A DNA stretch of 20,260 nucleotides, from the IMG/VR virus record IMGVR_UViG_3300008954_002403, positions 1 to 20,260 of that record, one strand, 5' to 3'. This stretch comes from a virus. Below the pieces are notes generated by a model that was given only the letters and a program-made list of their open reading frames with translations, searched no databases and was not told where the DNA came from. The position numbers and the translations under genes are program-made. Shown piece by piece: positions 1 to 6,689 of this stretch; position 1 is the first letter of the stretch; each line of letters starts with the position of its first letter.

Positions 1-5
1 ATGAA

Positions 6-509
6 ATGCGACCTTTGTTTGGAAACCAGCCTCATTCACAAGGCACCGGTTTGCCTAACTACGGAGAGGCTAGACATCTGTTTATAGCAAATCCTGGAGA
101 CAGGATTAGGATCGTAGTTAAGTCTACGGGAGGAAGTCCAGCCACCTTAGAGAACCCTAGCCCCCTCGATCTTCCCGGTGTGGGGGATCCGATGGCAATA
201 GAAATATCTTTACTGTATAATTGGCCTGGCGTTCAAGAAACCCTAAAAGTTAACGGAGGCAAGGCTAAGTGGGCAGGCGGCAAACTAAATCTAGGAAATT
301 TCAATATCCCAGGAACAGAAGCCATTCTTGAATGGGAGATACCAATAAATGCCGAAATCGGTCAATCTTACGCTTCTGTATTACGATCTGCATTCGGGGG
401 ATTTTCCGGCGACATATTCTATGTTGGCTCGTGTGCAGCGCAGGGGTGTCTAGGTAATCCATGCCATGTTTGCGACAATAACATGGACTTAAGAATGGAT
501 ATCAACTAA
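6..509 (+). CDS. Unrecognised phage protein with Cys-rich C-terminus, probably 5'-truncated by window edge
   Basis: The frame is open from the left edge, with a Glu codon just before the first ATG. The real start may lie outside the window, because no ribosome-binding site can be seen for the ATG at 6. The 167 visible residues look mostly beta-strand, with alternating hydrophobics such as HLFIANPGDRIRIVV and AILEWEIPI. They end in a small cluster of four cysteines (GSCAAQGCLGNPCHVC, roughly residues 141-156). The short Cys tail and the next gene connect it to the cysteine-rich set that fills this region, but any N-terminal leader is not visible. No family is recognised. A virion-associated or secreted beta domain is a guess from composition only. 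Confidence 0.7.
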   Translation: MRPLFGNQPHSQGTGLPNYGEARHLFIANPGDRIRIVVKSTGGSPATLENPSPLDLPGVGDPMAIEISLLYNWPGVQETLKVNGGKAKWAGGKLNLGNFNIPGTEAILEWEIPINAEIGQSYASVLRSAFGGFSGDIFYVGSCAAQGCLGNPCHVCDNNMDLRMDIN

Positions 510-510
510 G

Positions 511-521
511 TAGGGTATAAA
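511..521 (+). promoter_or_regulatory. Promoter-like element TAGGGTATAAA
   Basis: The 11-mer TAGGGTATAAA lies just after the preceding stop codon and 20 bases before the ATG at 542. The identical 11-mer occurs at 20088-20098, again exactly 20 bases before an ATG (20119). The TATAAA core resembles the short late-promoter type used by T4-like phages (TATAAATA), which lacks a -35 box. The separate AAGGAA ribosome site closer to the ATG means this element is not needed for translation. Assignment as a promoter is inferred from the repeat and its fixed spacing. Confidence 0.35.
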
Positions 522-541
522 CAGTAACAAGGAATATCTAA

Positions 542-1147
542 ATGAACAGAAACGAATTTAATGAAATTTTAAACCGTATGACCAGGGGTCAAATAATACA
601 TAATCCGGGTGATAAGCCAGGCGGTGGTCCGGGTGGACCCACTTCTGATTTGCAAAGTATTTGCGAAAACTGCAAGAACTCTGTTTCACAATGCTTGGCT
701 CCTTTAGGCTATAATGAGGCTCCATGCGATGCAATAAAACGGGCAATCAAAGAAATGAGCATCATCAGACAGGCTATTAATAAAAAATGTCGAGAATGTA
801 ACAAGATTGGCGTTCTTGATGGACAACCAGGCCCATGTTATGGCCAGCCATTCGGTCCTGGCGGAGAGTCAACGAAGTGTCCTATATCCAACGACCAATG
901 GTGTGAGTGGGCCAAAACCGTTCACGATGGACCTCAGTCAGAACCTCCTCACGAGTGCCAGACTTGCTTGACAAGTGGGCTAGGGCTTGGGGACAGCGGT
1001 GAAGTTTACAGCCTATTTTGTGGCTTAAATGATTGCTTCAAGAACCATGCTGAGTGTATAGATCTAATGAAGCAGAACGATTGTTGTCCGTTTGAGATGC
1101 CAGACGTTCCCTTCAACCCGTTCTGGCCTTTCATTCAAGAAAACTAA
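542..1147 (+). CDS. Cys-rich protein with shared amphipathic N-terminal leader
   Basis: This 201-residue protein has 16 cysteines. It begins with the helix MNRNEFNEILNRMTRGQ, whose hydrophobics F6, I9, L10 and M13 fall on one face. That leader pattern is shared with nine other genes in the window. A Gly/Pro linker (GDKPGGGPGGP, about 23-33) separates it from a body with CxxC pairs (ICENC, KKCREC, ECQTC). The end has the motif CIDLMKQNDCC, which matches CLSFMAQKGCC near the end of the protein encoded at 1444-2070. There is no signal peptide or membrane segment. AAGGAA precedes the ATG by a normal distance. The function is unknown. Metal binding by the CxxC pairs or disulfide bonding inside or on the virion are both possible. 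Confidence 0.8.
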   Translation: MNRNEFNEILNRMTRGQIIHNPGDKPGGGPGGPTSDLQSICENCKNSVSQCLAPLGYNEAPCDAIKRAIKEMSIIRQAINKKCRECNKIGVLDGQPGPCYGQPFGPGGESTKCPISNDQWCEWAKTVHDGPQSEPPHECQTCLTSGLGLGDSGEVYSLFCGLNDCFKNHAECIDLMKQNDCCPFEMPDVPFNPFWPFIQEN

Positions 1148-1161
1148 AAAGGAAATAAAAA

Positions 1162-1362
1162 ATGGCAGTATTTAAATTTAACACAAACAAAGAACACGAT
1201 AAAGTGGAACAAGTTCCTGTCACCGATTCAAAGGTGGAAAAGAAAAAGACCACAACTAAGAAGAAAACTGAGACTAAAAATAAGAAGAGCAGTGCGTCCA
1301 GTCGTGACGCCATTCATGATACAGGCCTTAAGGCCGCCAAAGTTACTAAGAAGTCTAAGTGA
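1162..1362 (+). CDS. Small lysine/threonine-rich basic protein
   Basis: This 66-residue protein is preceded by a good AAAGGAAAT ribosome site 15 bases after the previous stop. Its middle is a strongly basic, low-complexity stretch of Lys, Thr and Ser (VEKKKTTTKKKTETKNKKSS, about residues 25-44), flanked by a short N-terminus with alternating hydrophobics (MAVFKF). It has no cysteines. Such tails are typical of DNA-binding or scaffold-binding small phage proteins, but no family is recognised. Its position between two cysteine-rich leader genes suggests it is co-expressed with them. A control region follows before the next gene. Confidence 0.7.
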   Translation: MAVFKFNTNKEHDKVEQVPVTDSKVEKKKTTTKKKTETKNKKSSASSRDAIHDTGLKAAKVTKKSK

Positions 1363-1396
1363 TCTGATTTAGTGGTTTAGCAGTGGGCGGGGTATC

Positions 1397-1426
1397 TTAG
1401 GGTATTCCGTCCATTGTGTATATAAT
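1397..1426 (+). promoter_or_regulatory. Possible promoter upstream of the 1444 gene
   Basis: The 81-base gap 1363-1443 holds no gene. It contains TATAAT at 1421-1426, within GTGTATATAATAG, and TTAGGG at 1397-1402, 18 bases upstream in the place of a -35 box. The latter is a weak match to TTGACA. TAGGGTAT here repeats the first eight bases of the elements at 511 and 20088. GAGG at 1431-1434 is the likely ribosome site for the ATG at 1444. The call is inferred from spacing and the perfect -10 hexamer. Confidence 0.35.
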
Positions 1427-1443
1427 AGAAGAGGTTCTCAGGA

Positions 1444-2070
1444 ATGGAAAAAGACAAACTTACAATAGCCCTCAATAGAATTCATGCCCAGCCCGAGTCG
1501 GTGGATGATGGAAGGCGTGGGCCTATAATTGAACCAGATCCAGATCCTGACACTGGTCTAGATCCTGATTGGATAGAAAAAAAATGCAAGGATTGCCAAA
1601 AGATAGTTAAAGATGCTTTATCCTGTGTAAACTGGGAAGAGTGCGAAAGAGCTTGCCGAGCCAATCTTCCCTCGGGATCTCTGGGTGGATGTACGTTTGA
1701 GGATCGACACTCAAAAGATTTATGCAAGCGCGCAACGGCCGCATATTCTTGCTGGACCAATCTCCGTCATTGCAAAAGAACGTGGCAAGAGGCCTGCCCA
1801 AGATCATGTGTTCCTCATCAAAACATGTGCAAAAAGACTGCCCCTCCGGGAAGCTTAGAAACTTGTGAAGAATGTATACAAAACCCGCAAGATCCACTTC
1901 CGGACGAGTATCAACCGGGCGGAGCGTTTGGATGTAGTCTTCAGAACTATTGCTGTACAATGAAACTAGGCCCTAGCGGAGGAAAAGTTGCCAGTTGCCT
2001 ATCGTTTATGGCTCAAAAAGGATGCTGTACACCAGAGGAAAAAGACCCTGGATCGATATACTCAAGATAA
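1444..2070 (+). CDS. Cys-rich protein with N-terminal leader and Asp-Pro linker
   Basis: This 208-residue protein has 20 cysteines. The leader MEKDKLTIALNRIHAQ fits the common amphipathic pattern and ends in the recurrent Ala-Gln. An acidic Asp-Pro linker (EPDPDPDTGLDPD, about residues 30-42) leads into a body with CKDC, CEEC, several WxxxxxC spacings and two CC pairs. The C-terminal part (CSLQNYCC... CLSFMAQKGCC) resembles the end of the protein at 542-1147, so the two appear paralogous in that domain. Ribosome site GAGG lies nine bases before the ATG. The stop TAA overlaps the next ATG (TAATG). No known fold is recognised. Many cysteines in a cytoplasmically made protein point to metal binding or to disulfides formed after release. 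Confidence 0.8.
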   Translation: MEKDKLTIALNRIHAQPESVDDGRRGPIIEPDPDPDTGLDPDWIEKKCKDCQKIVKDALSCVNWEECERACRANLPSGSLGGCTFEDRHSKDLCKRATAAYSCWTNLRHCKRTWQEACPRSCVPHQNMCKKTAPPGSLETCEECIQNPQDPLPDEYQPGGAFGCSLQNYCCTMKLGPSGGKVASCLSFMAQKGCCTPEEKDPGSIYSR

Positions 2071-3026
2071 TGCCTATTCCAACACAAAATTCCGACGAGA
2101 CCAAAAAAGACTTCATGTCCCGCTGCATGAGTAGCGATGTAATGAAGACAGAATACCCGAGCCACAGACAAAGAGTTGCTATATGTTTAAATAAGTCTGA
2201 GGGCGACATCTCGGGGTCCCTGTTAAGAATGGCTGAAAAATTAAAGGCGGGGGCCTTTCCAAAATATTCTGCAAACCCCACTGAGCCTGTCGAATTATTG
2301 GATTGTAAATCTGATGCCATTTTAGCTGCTAAGAAGGAAATGCAAGAGTGTGGAGGCATTCTGCAAAGAAGCGCCCGCAGGCAGTGTATATATAGAATAT
2401 CTAAAAAGGCTTGTAAAAAACACAATAAATGCGCTCTTTCGCTTGGGCTAAATGATCAAGTACTGTACTGTGGAGATTATGCCAATCAAACAGTTAGTTT
2501 ATATAAAGAAGAATTGGCTCCAAAACTTATGAACAAAAAACAAAAATCTAAGGCAATAGTAGACCCCACTGCTTTTGATACTGAAATCAAAATCGGGGAA
2601 CAAACATTTTTTGTAAAAACGGCATCTACGCCTGTTACTCTAAAAAAGGGATTGAAGTATAATACGTCTCTTAAGGAAGACCAAGGGATGCTATTCATGT
2701 TTGATAACGAGCAACCTCACGGAATGTGGATGATGGACACCCCTTTGCGTTTAACTATTGTTTGGATAAATGCAAATCGCACTGTTGTGGATATTCAAGA
2801 GGCAGAACCATGCACAACAAAGCCTTGCAAAGATTACACGCCAAAGGCTCCTGCCATGTACGTTCTTGAAGTAAGATCAGGCTCATTCAAAGGGTCAGTT
2901 GGCGACAAATTGTATTTAAAAACAAAAACCAGCACAACTACCAGAGAATCTAAAAAGATTGTTCTAAATCCCATGACAGATAGATTGCAAGATGCTTTGG
3001 TGGCATTTAAAGGAAAAAAAATATGA
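2070..3026 (+). CDS. Phage protein with N-terminal prohead-type motif and C-terminal DUF192 domain
   Basis: The start at 2070 (TAATG overlap with the upstream stop) is chosen over an in-frame ATG at 1995 because it avoids a 76-base overlap and gives a typical N-terminus. The 318-residue protein has two parts. Residues 8-42 (SDETKKDFMSRCMSSDV then YPSHRQRVAIC) match a short motif common in phage head and maturation proteins, of the type DF..RCM....V....YPD..QR.A.C. A middle region holds several cysteines (CIYRISKKACKKHNKC). Residues about 172-286 match DUF192, with GMLFMF, the WMMDTPL block and YVLEVRSGS near the end. DUF192 proteins are usually small, exported, beta-rich and of unknown function, so its presence as a fusion in a phage is notable. 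A lipoprotein gene follows with a 4-base overlap. Confidence 0.78.
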   Translation: MPIPTQNSDETKKDFMSRCMSSDVMKTEYPSHRQRVAICLNKSEGDISGSLLRMAEKLKAGAFPKYSANPTEPVELLDCKSDAILAAKKEMQECGGILQRSARRQCIYRISKKACKKHNKCALSLGLNDQVLYCGDYANQTVSLYKEELAPKLMNKKQKSKAIVDPTAFDTEIKIGEQTFFVKTASTPVTLKKGLKYNTSLKEDQGMLFMFDNEQPHGMWMMDTPLRLTIVWINANRTVVDIQEAEPCTTKPCKDYTPKAPAMYVLEVRSGSFKGSVGDKLYLKTKTSTTTRESKKIVLNPMTDRLQDALVAFKGKKI

Positions 3027-3310
3027 AACTATTACTATCAACAATTTTAATAATGACAATGGTTGGATGCACAACTACACACGGTAGATTTGACCATAGA
3101 GCAAAAGCCCAAAGAGTTGACCGTCAACATCATAGATCTGGAGACGACCTTGGAAAACAAGTTAACTCTCGAGACAAGTATATGCAGGCTGCGCGCAGAA
3201 TACGAGTAGCTATTGAAGAAGGCAAAATGACTCCCGAAGAGGGCCGAGAAATGATGGAGGCTCTTAGAAAAAGAGTTAAGGGTCGAGGCAAATCAATGGA
3301 TAGAAGATGA
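3023..3310 (+). CDS. Small phage-encoded lipoprotein
   Basis: This 95-residue protein starts MKLLLSTILIMTMVGC. It has a positive N-terminus, a hydrophobic core and a lipobox (MVGC) with the lipidated cysteine at residue 16, a canonical signal for signal peptidase II. The mature part is highly charged and has no other cysteine (RIRVAIEEGKMTPEEGREMM, then a basic end). It overlaps the DUF192 gene and the next gene by ATGA junctions, so translation is probably coupled. Phage lipoproteins include outer-membrane spanins and superinfection-exclusion or receptor-blocking proteins. A spanin role would need an inner-membrane partner with a transmembrane segment, which is not seen in this window. The exact role is unknown. 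Confidence 0.75.
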   Translation: MKLLLSTILIMTMVGCTTTHGRFDHRAKAQRVDRQHHRSGDDLGKQVNSRDKYMQAARRIRVAIEEGKMTPEEGREMMEALRKRVKGRGKSMDRR

Positions 3311-3624
3311 ACAAAAAACTACAAAACTCATTGAATAAACTACTAAAGGCCACGGCCCAAGTCACTCCTCGCATAAGCTGTGGCTGCGATCGTATCAATG
3401 CCATCGAATTCGCAAAAAACCAGTGTGAAGCCATAGAGGCCAATGGTTCAAGATATGTATGGACCGAGAAATATGACAGCACAAATTGTGGCGATCACTG
3501 TTTCGGAACATGTAAGTTCACTGGAACTTGCAAGCATCCCAATCACCCACTACCAGGAGGTGGTGGAAGTTACGTGCAGAGAATGATTACTCCTTGCACC
3601 AGACATTTCAAGCCGCGTAAATAA
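3307..3624 (+). CDS. Short Cys-rich protein with N-terminal leader
   Basis: This 105-residue protein has 8 cysteines and is the last gene of the left plus-strand block. The leader MNKKLQNSLNKLLKATAQV has L5, L9, L12 and L13 on one face and ends in the shared Ala-Gln. The body opens with CGC, carries one HCFGTC cluster followed by FTGTCKHP, and has a Gly-rich turn (LPGGGGSY). Its ATG overlaps the lipoprotein stop (ATGA). Mixed Cys and His spacing (CGDHC, CKHPNH) is compatible with metal binding but no known zinc-binding family is recognised. An intrinsic terminator follows 67 bases after the stop. Confidence 0.78.
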   Translation: MNKKLQNSLNKLLKATAQVTPRISCGCDRINAIEFAKNQCEAIEANGSRYVWTEKYDSTNCGDHCFGTCKFTGTCKHPNHPLPGGGGSYVQRMITPCTRHFKPRK

Positions 3625-3690
3625 TGCTGTATGGAAAAACCATTCAGCGTAGAATGATTTAACTATTGTAAATAAATCAAATATTAGAGG

Positions 3691-3721
3691 CCCCATTCAA
3701 GAAACATTGATTGGGGTTTTT
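3691..3721 (+). terminator. Intrinsic terminator ending the left plus-strand operon
   Basis: CCCCATTCAA and TTGATTGGGG form a 10-pair stem with one T-T mismatch around a six-base loop (GAAACA), followed directly by TTTTT on the plus strand. It sits between convergent genes. The opposite strand lacks a T-run after the stem, so it should act mainly on plus-strand transcripts. The rest of the gap 3625-3731 holds nothing else recognisable. Confidence 0.8.
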
Positions 3722-3731
3722 AATTAATCTA

Positions 3732-4271
3732 CTAATTTTTCCAAGTCTTATTGGTCACAACTCTTCGTATAGTGTCAACCGCAACACTAAACCTTTCAGA
3801 TATACTTTTAATTGTTTTTCCGTGGGTATAGAGCCGTCTAATTTCTTTTACTTTATCCCAGTCAAGCTTAGAGAACCTGCTATTCTCTCCTGAGATGCCA
3901 GACAGGTCTCGGTTCTCATCTTGCTCAGCTTTAGTTGCATACCTTAAGTTTTCAAGAGTGTTATTTTGCCTATTCCTATCGATATGATCTACTGTCATTT
4001 CCTTAGGACACGGACCAACGAAAGCGTCCATTACCATTCTGTGAACAAAATACTTTTTACTTACAGCTCGCCCCGACTCAGTTTTTTGTCTATCAGGGAA
4101 CACAACTACAAATTGATAGAAGTCCCTAGCCTCATACAATTTTAAAACCTTGGCTTTTCTAAAGTATCTTCGGCCCCTGTTAATTACATTCCTAGAAGGC
4201 ATTCTAACCCGACCAAGATTACTAACTTCATAACCTGGCGCTAGGTTGCTTTTTTCCCATATTTCATTCAT
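3732..4271 (-). CDS. Homing endonuclease (NUMOD4 + HNH + C-terminal HTH)
   Basis: This 179-residue free-standing endonuclease has three parts. Residues about 3-30 are a NUMOD4-type DNA-binding motif (WEKSNLAPGYEVSNLGRVR). Residues about 78-120 are an HNH core, with VHRMVMDAF, then VDHIDRNRQNNTLENLRYAT carrying the catalytic His and Asn pattern. Residues about 133-179 are a helix-turn-helix of the kind found at the C-terminus of these enzymes (DKVKEIRRLY ... IKSISERFSV ... VVTNKTWKN). Such enzymes cut intron-less or related alleles and spread with their own gene. It is the last gene of the minus-strand block. Its ATG overlaps the upstream stop by ATGA and it ends in TAG. It has normal length and looks intact. 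Confidence 0.92.
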   Translation of the reverse strand: MNEIWEKSNLAPGYEVSNLGRVRMPSRNVINRGRRYFRKAKVLKLYEARDFYQFVVVFPDRQKTESGRAVSKKYFVHRMVMDAFVGPCPKEMTVDHIDRNRQNNTLENLRYATKAEQDENRDLSGISGENSRFSKLDWDKVKEIRRLYTHGKTIKSISERFSVAVDTIRRVVTNKTWKN

Positions 4272-4900
4272 CTATTCACATCAAATTTGTCTTTAAAGTC
4301 AGTACCTTCTCTGCACCCATCACAGGTGTCTACATCATGAGAATTGCACTTCCATCCTGGTATAAAATTATCTTGACCGTTTCTATCTAGACATTCCCTA
4401 CGAGAAGTCCAAGAACATTCTCCATATGTAGTACCATCATCAACATCAGTATATCTGCATTGAGTGCAACACCGCGTCTGTTCATTTTCCCACTCGTCCG
4501 AACCCGGACAATATTCAAATGCACAATCGGTACCCATTGTAAATGTAGTATTCAAGACCCCTGGACCAGTCGAACTGTAATTTGCGCATTCTTCACTCGT
4601 CATATCACCGCACAAGATAAAAATTGGTTTTCCAGTAGCTACTGAGTATACGCAGCACCTACCTGTCTCGTCAGGTAATACATTGCATACATTCTCTTCT
4701 TCGCAAGGGGTTTCGCCTTCGCCAACTGGCCCAAACCACTCACCCCACAGACGCCTGCAACCCATCTCGCTAGTGACGCGACATTCTCCATGAACACAGC
4801 ACTGACCAAGGATAAAAGGATTTCCTCCGTCTGGAGTTACATAATCCCCTCCTCTCTGGGCTTCTGCAATCTTGTTCAGGATGTTTTTTAAATTATCCAT
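4268..4900 (-). CDS. Cys-rich protein with leader and two G-x-CC modules
   Basis: The start at 4900 is preferred over an ATG at 4927: AGGGTG lies five bases before it, it avoids overlap with the upstream gene, and it places the leader MDNLKNILNKIAEAQ at the N-terminus. The 210 residues contain 20 cysteines. Two modules of the type G-x-CC-x-x-x-x-C...C...C occupy about residues 32-72 and 80-131. The stretch DEWENEQTRCCTQC (about 135-148) matches EWVNEQMGCCEC in the protein encoded at 5643-6689. The leader is almost the same as that of the protein at 18742-19668, on the opposite strand about 14 kb away. No signal peptide or known enzyme motif is seen, and the function is unknown. Confidence 0.8.
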   Translation of the reverse strand: MDNLKNILNKIAEAQRGGDYVTPDGGNPFILGQCCVHGECRVTSEMGCRRLWGEWFGPVGEGETPCEEENVCNVLPDETGRCCVYSVATGKPIFILCGDMTSEECANYSSTGPGVLNTTFTMGTDCAFEYCPGSDEWENEQTRCCTQCRYTDVDDGTTYGECSWTSRRECLDRNGQDNFIPGWKCNSHDVDTCDGCREGTDFKDKFDVNR

Positions 4901-4908
4901 AAAGCACC

Positions 4909-5229
4909 CTATCGCTCTGGCGCACACCTTCCGGTTATCCTAAAGTTTGGTATGACAGGCCCCGCTTCTGAATAGCACGAAAACTTCGACACGCATAGTC
5001 TTGATTTATCACAGCCGTACGGTTCACAAGACTCTCCTAGATTTAGATCCACCCTCGTACAAGTTCCATGCCCGCCCGTTACCCGGCTACACAGTTTTCG
5101 GAACGCCATTATTCTACGTTTATCTATTTCACACATACAATTAGAGTAGGACGGGATATACAGACAATCGCTAACACTTGCCGTACTAGAGGACGAAATC
5201 TTGCTTAGTATTTTGTTTAATTTATCCAC
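4909..5229 (-). CDS. Small Cys-rich protein with leader, GTG start
   Basis: This 106-residue protein has 10 cysteines. The first codon is GTG at 5229, supported by AAGGTG eight bases upstream and by alignment of the leader with its neighbour. Here it reads M-D-K-L-N-K-I-L-S-K-I, followed by a Ser-rich stretch instead of Ala-Gln. It overlaps the upstream gene by eight bases. The first 17 bases after the start region repeat those of the upstream gene, which suggests tandem duplication of the 5' end. The body includes NCMCE and well-spaced single cysteines. It ends in TAG, within the TAGGGTG that also provides the ribosome site of the next gene. No family is recognised. Confidence 0.75.
   Translation of the reverse strand: MDKLNKILSKISSSSTASVSDCLYIPSYSNCMCEIDKRRIMAFRKLCSRVTGGHGTCTRVDLNLGESCEPYGCDKSRLCVSKFSCYSEAGPVIPNFRITGRCAPER
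5212..5228. repeat. 17-bp direct repeat copy 1 (copy 2 at 5624-5640)
   Basis: TTTGTTTAATTTATCCA occurs at 5212-5228 and again at 5624-5640. Each copy covers the first codons of one of two adjacent minus-strand genes (Asp-Lys-Leu-Asn-Lys). Exact identity at codon level between otherwise different proteins suggests recent copying of the leader-coding segment rather than convergence. Confidence 0.8.
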
Positions 5230-5641
5230 CAGATCTACACCTTAAAAAAGCCGCCTCTAACCTACGATATACAGGATCTTCTTTTATGGTTCTAGAATAG
5301 CACTCAGCAAGGCTGCGGCATATATCTCCATCGCACGGATTATTTATAGCCCGATCAAGCTGCCTTTGGCACTTCCTTCTTAGGTACAAATATAAATCGG
5401 CAGCAAGCTGACAACACTGTCTCGGCGTATCACTACCTTTTTCGCCGCAGCTACACATATGTTCTGGGTAGGTGAGTCTTGTTGTATTGAAGCAACTATT
5501 ATGACAGACGGAATCACAAGGCAACCTAGAACACAAGCATGTTGAGTCCTGATAACCTCCACCAGGACCCCTTCTGCAGCAAAACTCGTTACTCCAAGAG
5601 TCTGGGGATATTTGTGACAATGCTTTGTTTAATTTATCCAT
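5222..5641 (-). CDS. Cys-rich protein with leader, 16 cysteines
   Basis: This 139-residue protein starts at an ATG with AAGGTG eight bases upstream, the same ribosome site and spacing as the next gene. The leader M-D-K-L-N-K-A-L-S-Q-I is nearly that of the following gene. The N-terminal half is dense in cysteine (EFCCRRG, CLCSRLPC, CHNSC, MCSCGEKG). The second half is predicted helical (AADLYLYLRRKCQRQLDRAI, then ICRSLAECYSRTI) with widely spaced cysteines that could lock helices together by disulfides. It overlaps the next gene by eight bases and follows the previous stop after one base. No known family is recognised. Confidence 0.78.
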   Translation of the reverse strand: MDKLNKALSQISPDSWSNEFCCRRGPGGGYQDSTCLCSRLPCDSVCHNSCFNTTRLTYPEHMCSCGEKGSDTPRQCCQLAADLYLYLRRKCQRQLDRAINNPCDGDICRSLAECYSRTIKEDPVYRRLEAAFLRCRSGG

Positions 5642-5642
5642 T

Positions 5643-6689
5643 TTATGGACACCTTCTACATCTAAAGAATTTATTTAGACAACGACCATAAACTCCATGG
5701 GTTACCGCTTTACACCAACCCTTTTGCACAGCCTTATTCATATAACTTGGAACATGCCCAGGAGCATAATAATAGTTGGCTCCTATTCTTGACCAAACAG
5801 GATCAAGAGCATCAGAAGCAGGAATTGATGGATCTGGAAGATTTCCATAGTTATTTACACCTAGCTGACGACATGCGCGAGCAGCAGATTGACTTTTAGC
5901 GGGGTCTCTTTCTTCAGGGCAAAAACATAATTTAAACTTTCCATTGGGCGCCCCAGGAACTGCCGGTCCACCCCAACCTCCCTGAAAGGCGCCGTTGTTG
6001 GTTGCTTGTATACATGGGGTTCTTTCATCTCCACTGCAAACTGCTCCTCCAGGATTTGGGTCCTTTCTCCTGTTATACATAACCCAAACAATAGGAAGCA
6101 TGCACTCACTGGCCTCCCTTGGCCCTGCTTCGGCATAAACCAAGCATTCACAGCATCCCATCTGTTCATTGACCCACTCAGCATCACCGGTCGCTTCTCC
6201 TGTCGGCTCGTCACATTCCTCGTCACAAGGCTTGGGCCAATCATCACATGACTTATTGGCGTACCAATACTCGCCCATGTCTTGACAATCATTTTCCCAA
6301 GTCATTGAGCAGTTGTCTTCTCCTCTGCAACAGGCTCCCTTACAGATATTATTTTGACAGCTTGTCCCATCGCCTTTATACTCCCCTCCCCATTGGGAGC
6401 ATCCAGCAGAAGTATACTGTTTGCATTCTTTCTGTTCCTCATTACAGCACGCACCTACCGGACAAACTCCAGCTGCACCACAAGGAACGCCGTCCCCAAG
6501 ATAAACTCCGCCGGTTTTTATGCACTGTTCTTGCGTTACGTCGTTACAGTTACCAAGACTAGAACAACAGGCTCCAGTTTCGTCATTGTCATAATCATCA
6601 TAATCATCGTAATCATCATAATCCGGCTCAGGTATTTGAGCCATGGTTTTTTGTAAAGCGATTCTTAAAATATCTCTATAATTCATCAT
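5643..6689 (-). CDS. Large Cys-rich protein with leader, Asp-Tyr repeat and three GACC modules
   Basis: This 348-residue protein has 32 cysteines. It starts at ATG 6689 (ATGA overlap with the upstream stop) or the adjacent ATG 6686. The second fits the leader and the GGGGA ribosome site slightly better. The leader NYRDILRIALQKTMAQ is followed by an acidic Asp-Tyr repeat (about 23-36). Three tandem modules follow at about 39-76, 79-116 and 118-155. The first two have G-A-C-C, further cysteines, then GG-x-Y-x-GDG-x-x-C; the third is degenerate after GACC. EWVNEQMGCC follows at about 171-180 and is shared with the protein at 4268-4900. The Gly/Pro-rich C-terminal half ends in a basic Cys cluster (RCLNKFFRCRRC). 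It is a paralogue of the gene just upstream. GACC-type modules are usually in extracellular proteins, which suggests a virion or secreted location. Confidence 0.82.
   Translation of the reverse strand: MMNYRDILRIALQKTMAQIPEPDYDDYDDYDDYDNDETGACCSSLGNCNDVTQEQCIKTGGVYLGDGVPCGAAGVCPVGACCNEEQKECKQYTSAGCSQWGGEYKGDGTSCQNNICKGACCRGEDNCSMTWENDCQDMGEYWYANKSCDDWPKPCDEECDEPTGEATGDAEWVNEQMGCCECLVYAEAGPREASECMLPIVWVMYNRRKDPNPGGAVCSGDERTPCIQATNNGAFQGGWGGPAVPGAPNGKFKLCFCPEERDPAKSQSAARACRQLGVNNYGNLPDPSIPASDALDPVWSRIGANYYYAPGHVPSYMNKAVQKGWCKAVTHGVYGRCLNKFFRCRRCP
6589..6623. repeat. Six-base microsatellite coding Asp-Tyr repeat
   Basis: TCATAA-type units, with one variant CGTAAT unit, run through this stretch and encode the D-D-Y-D-D-Y repeat after the leader of the minus-strand protein at 5643-6689. 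A related tract is at 7779-7810. Such tracts can change length by slippage in steps of two residues without breaking the frame. Confidence 0.75.

Noticed and set aside
1995-2069. Upstream ATG at 1995 as start of the DUF192 protein
   Set aside because: It would overlap the previous gene by 76 bases. The ATG at 2070 gives a TAATG junction and a conserved N-terminus.
542-3624. The cysteine-rich proteins as metallothioneins or secreted toxins
   Set aside because: Metallothioneins are short with dense C-x-C and almost no aromatic residues. These proteins are longer, rich in aromatic residues and varied in spacing, and they lack secretion signals, so neither label is supported.
4901-4927. Upstream start at 4927 for the 4268 cysteine-rich gene
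   Set aside because: It would overlap the previous gene, and it puts nine residues before the leader helix. The start at 4900 has a ribosome site and places the leader first.
6248-6562. Plus-strand reading through the middle of the 5643 cysteine-rich gene as a separate gene
   Set aside because: No ribosome site or conserved motif, and it is the complement of a Cys/Gly-rich coding region.
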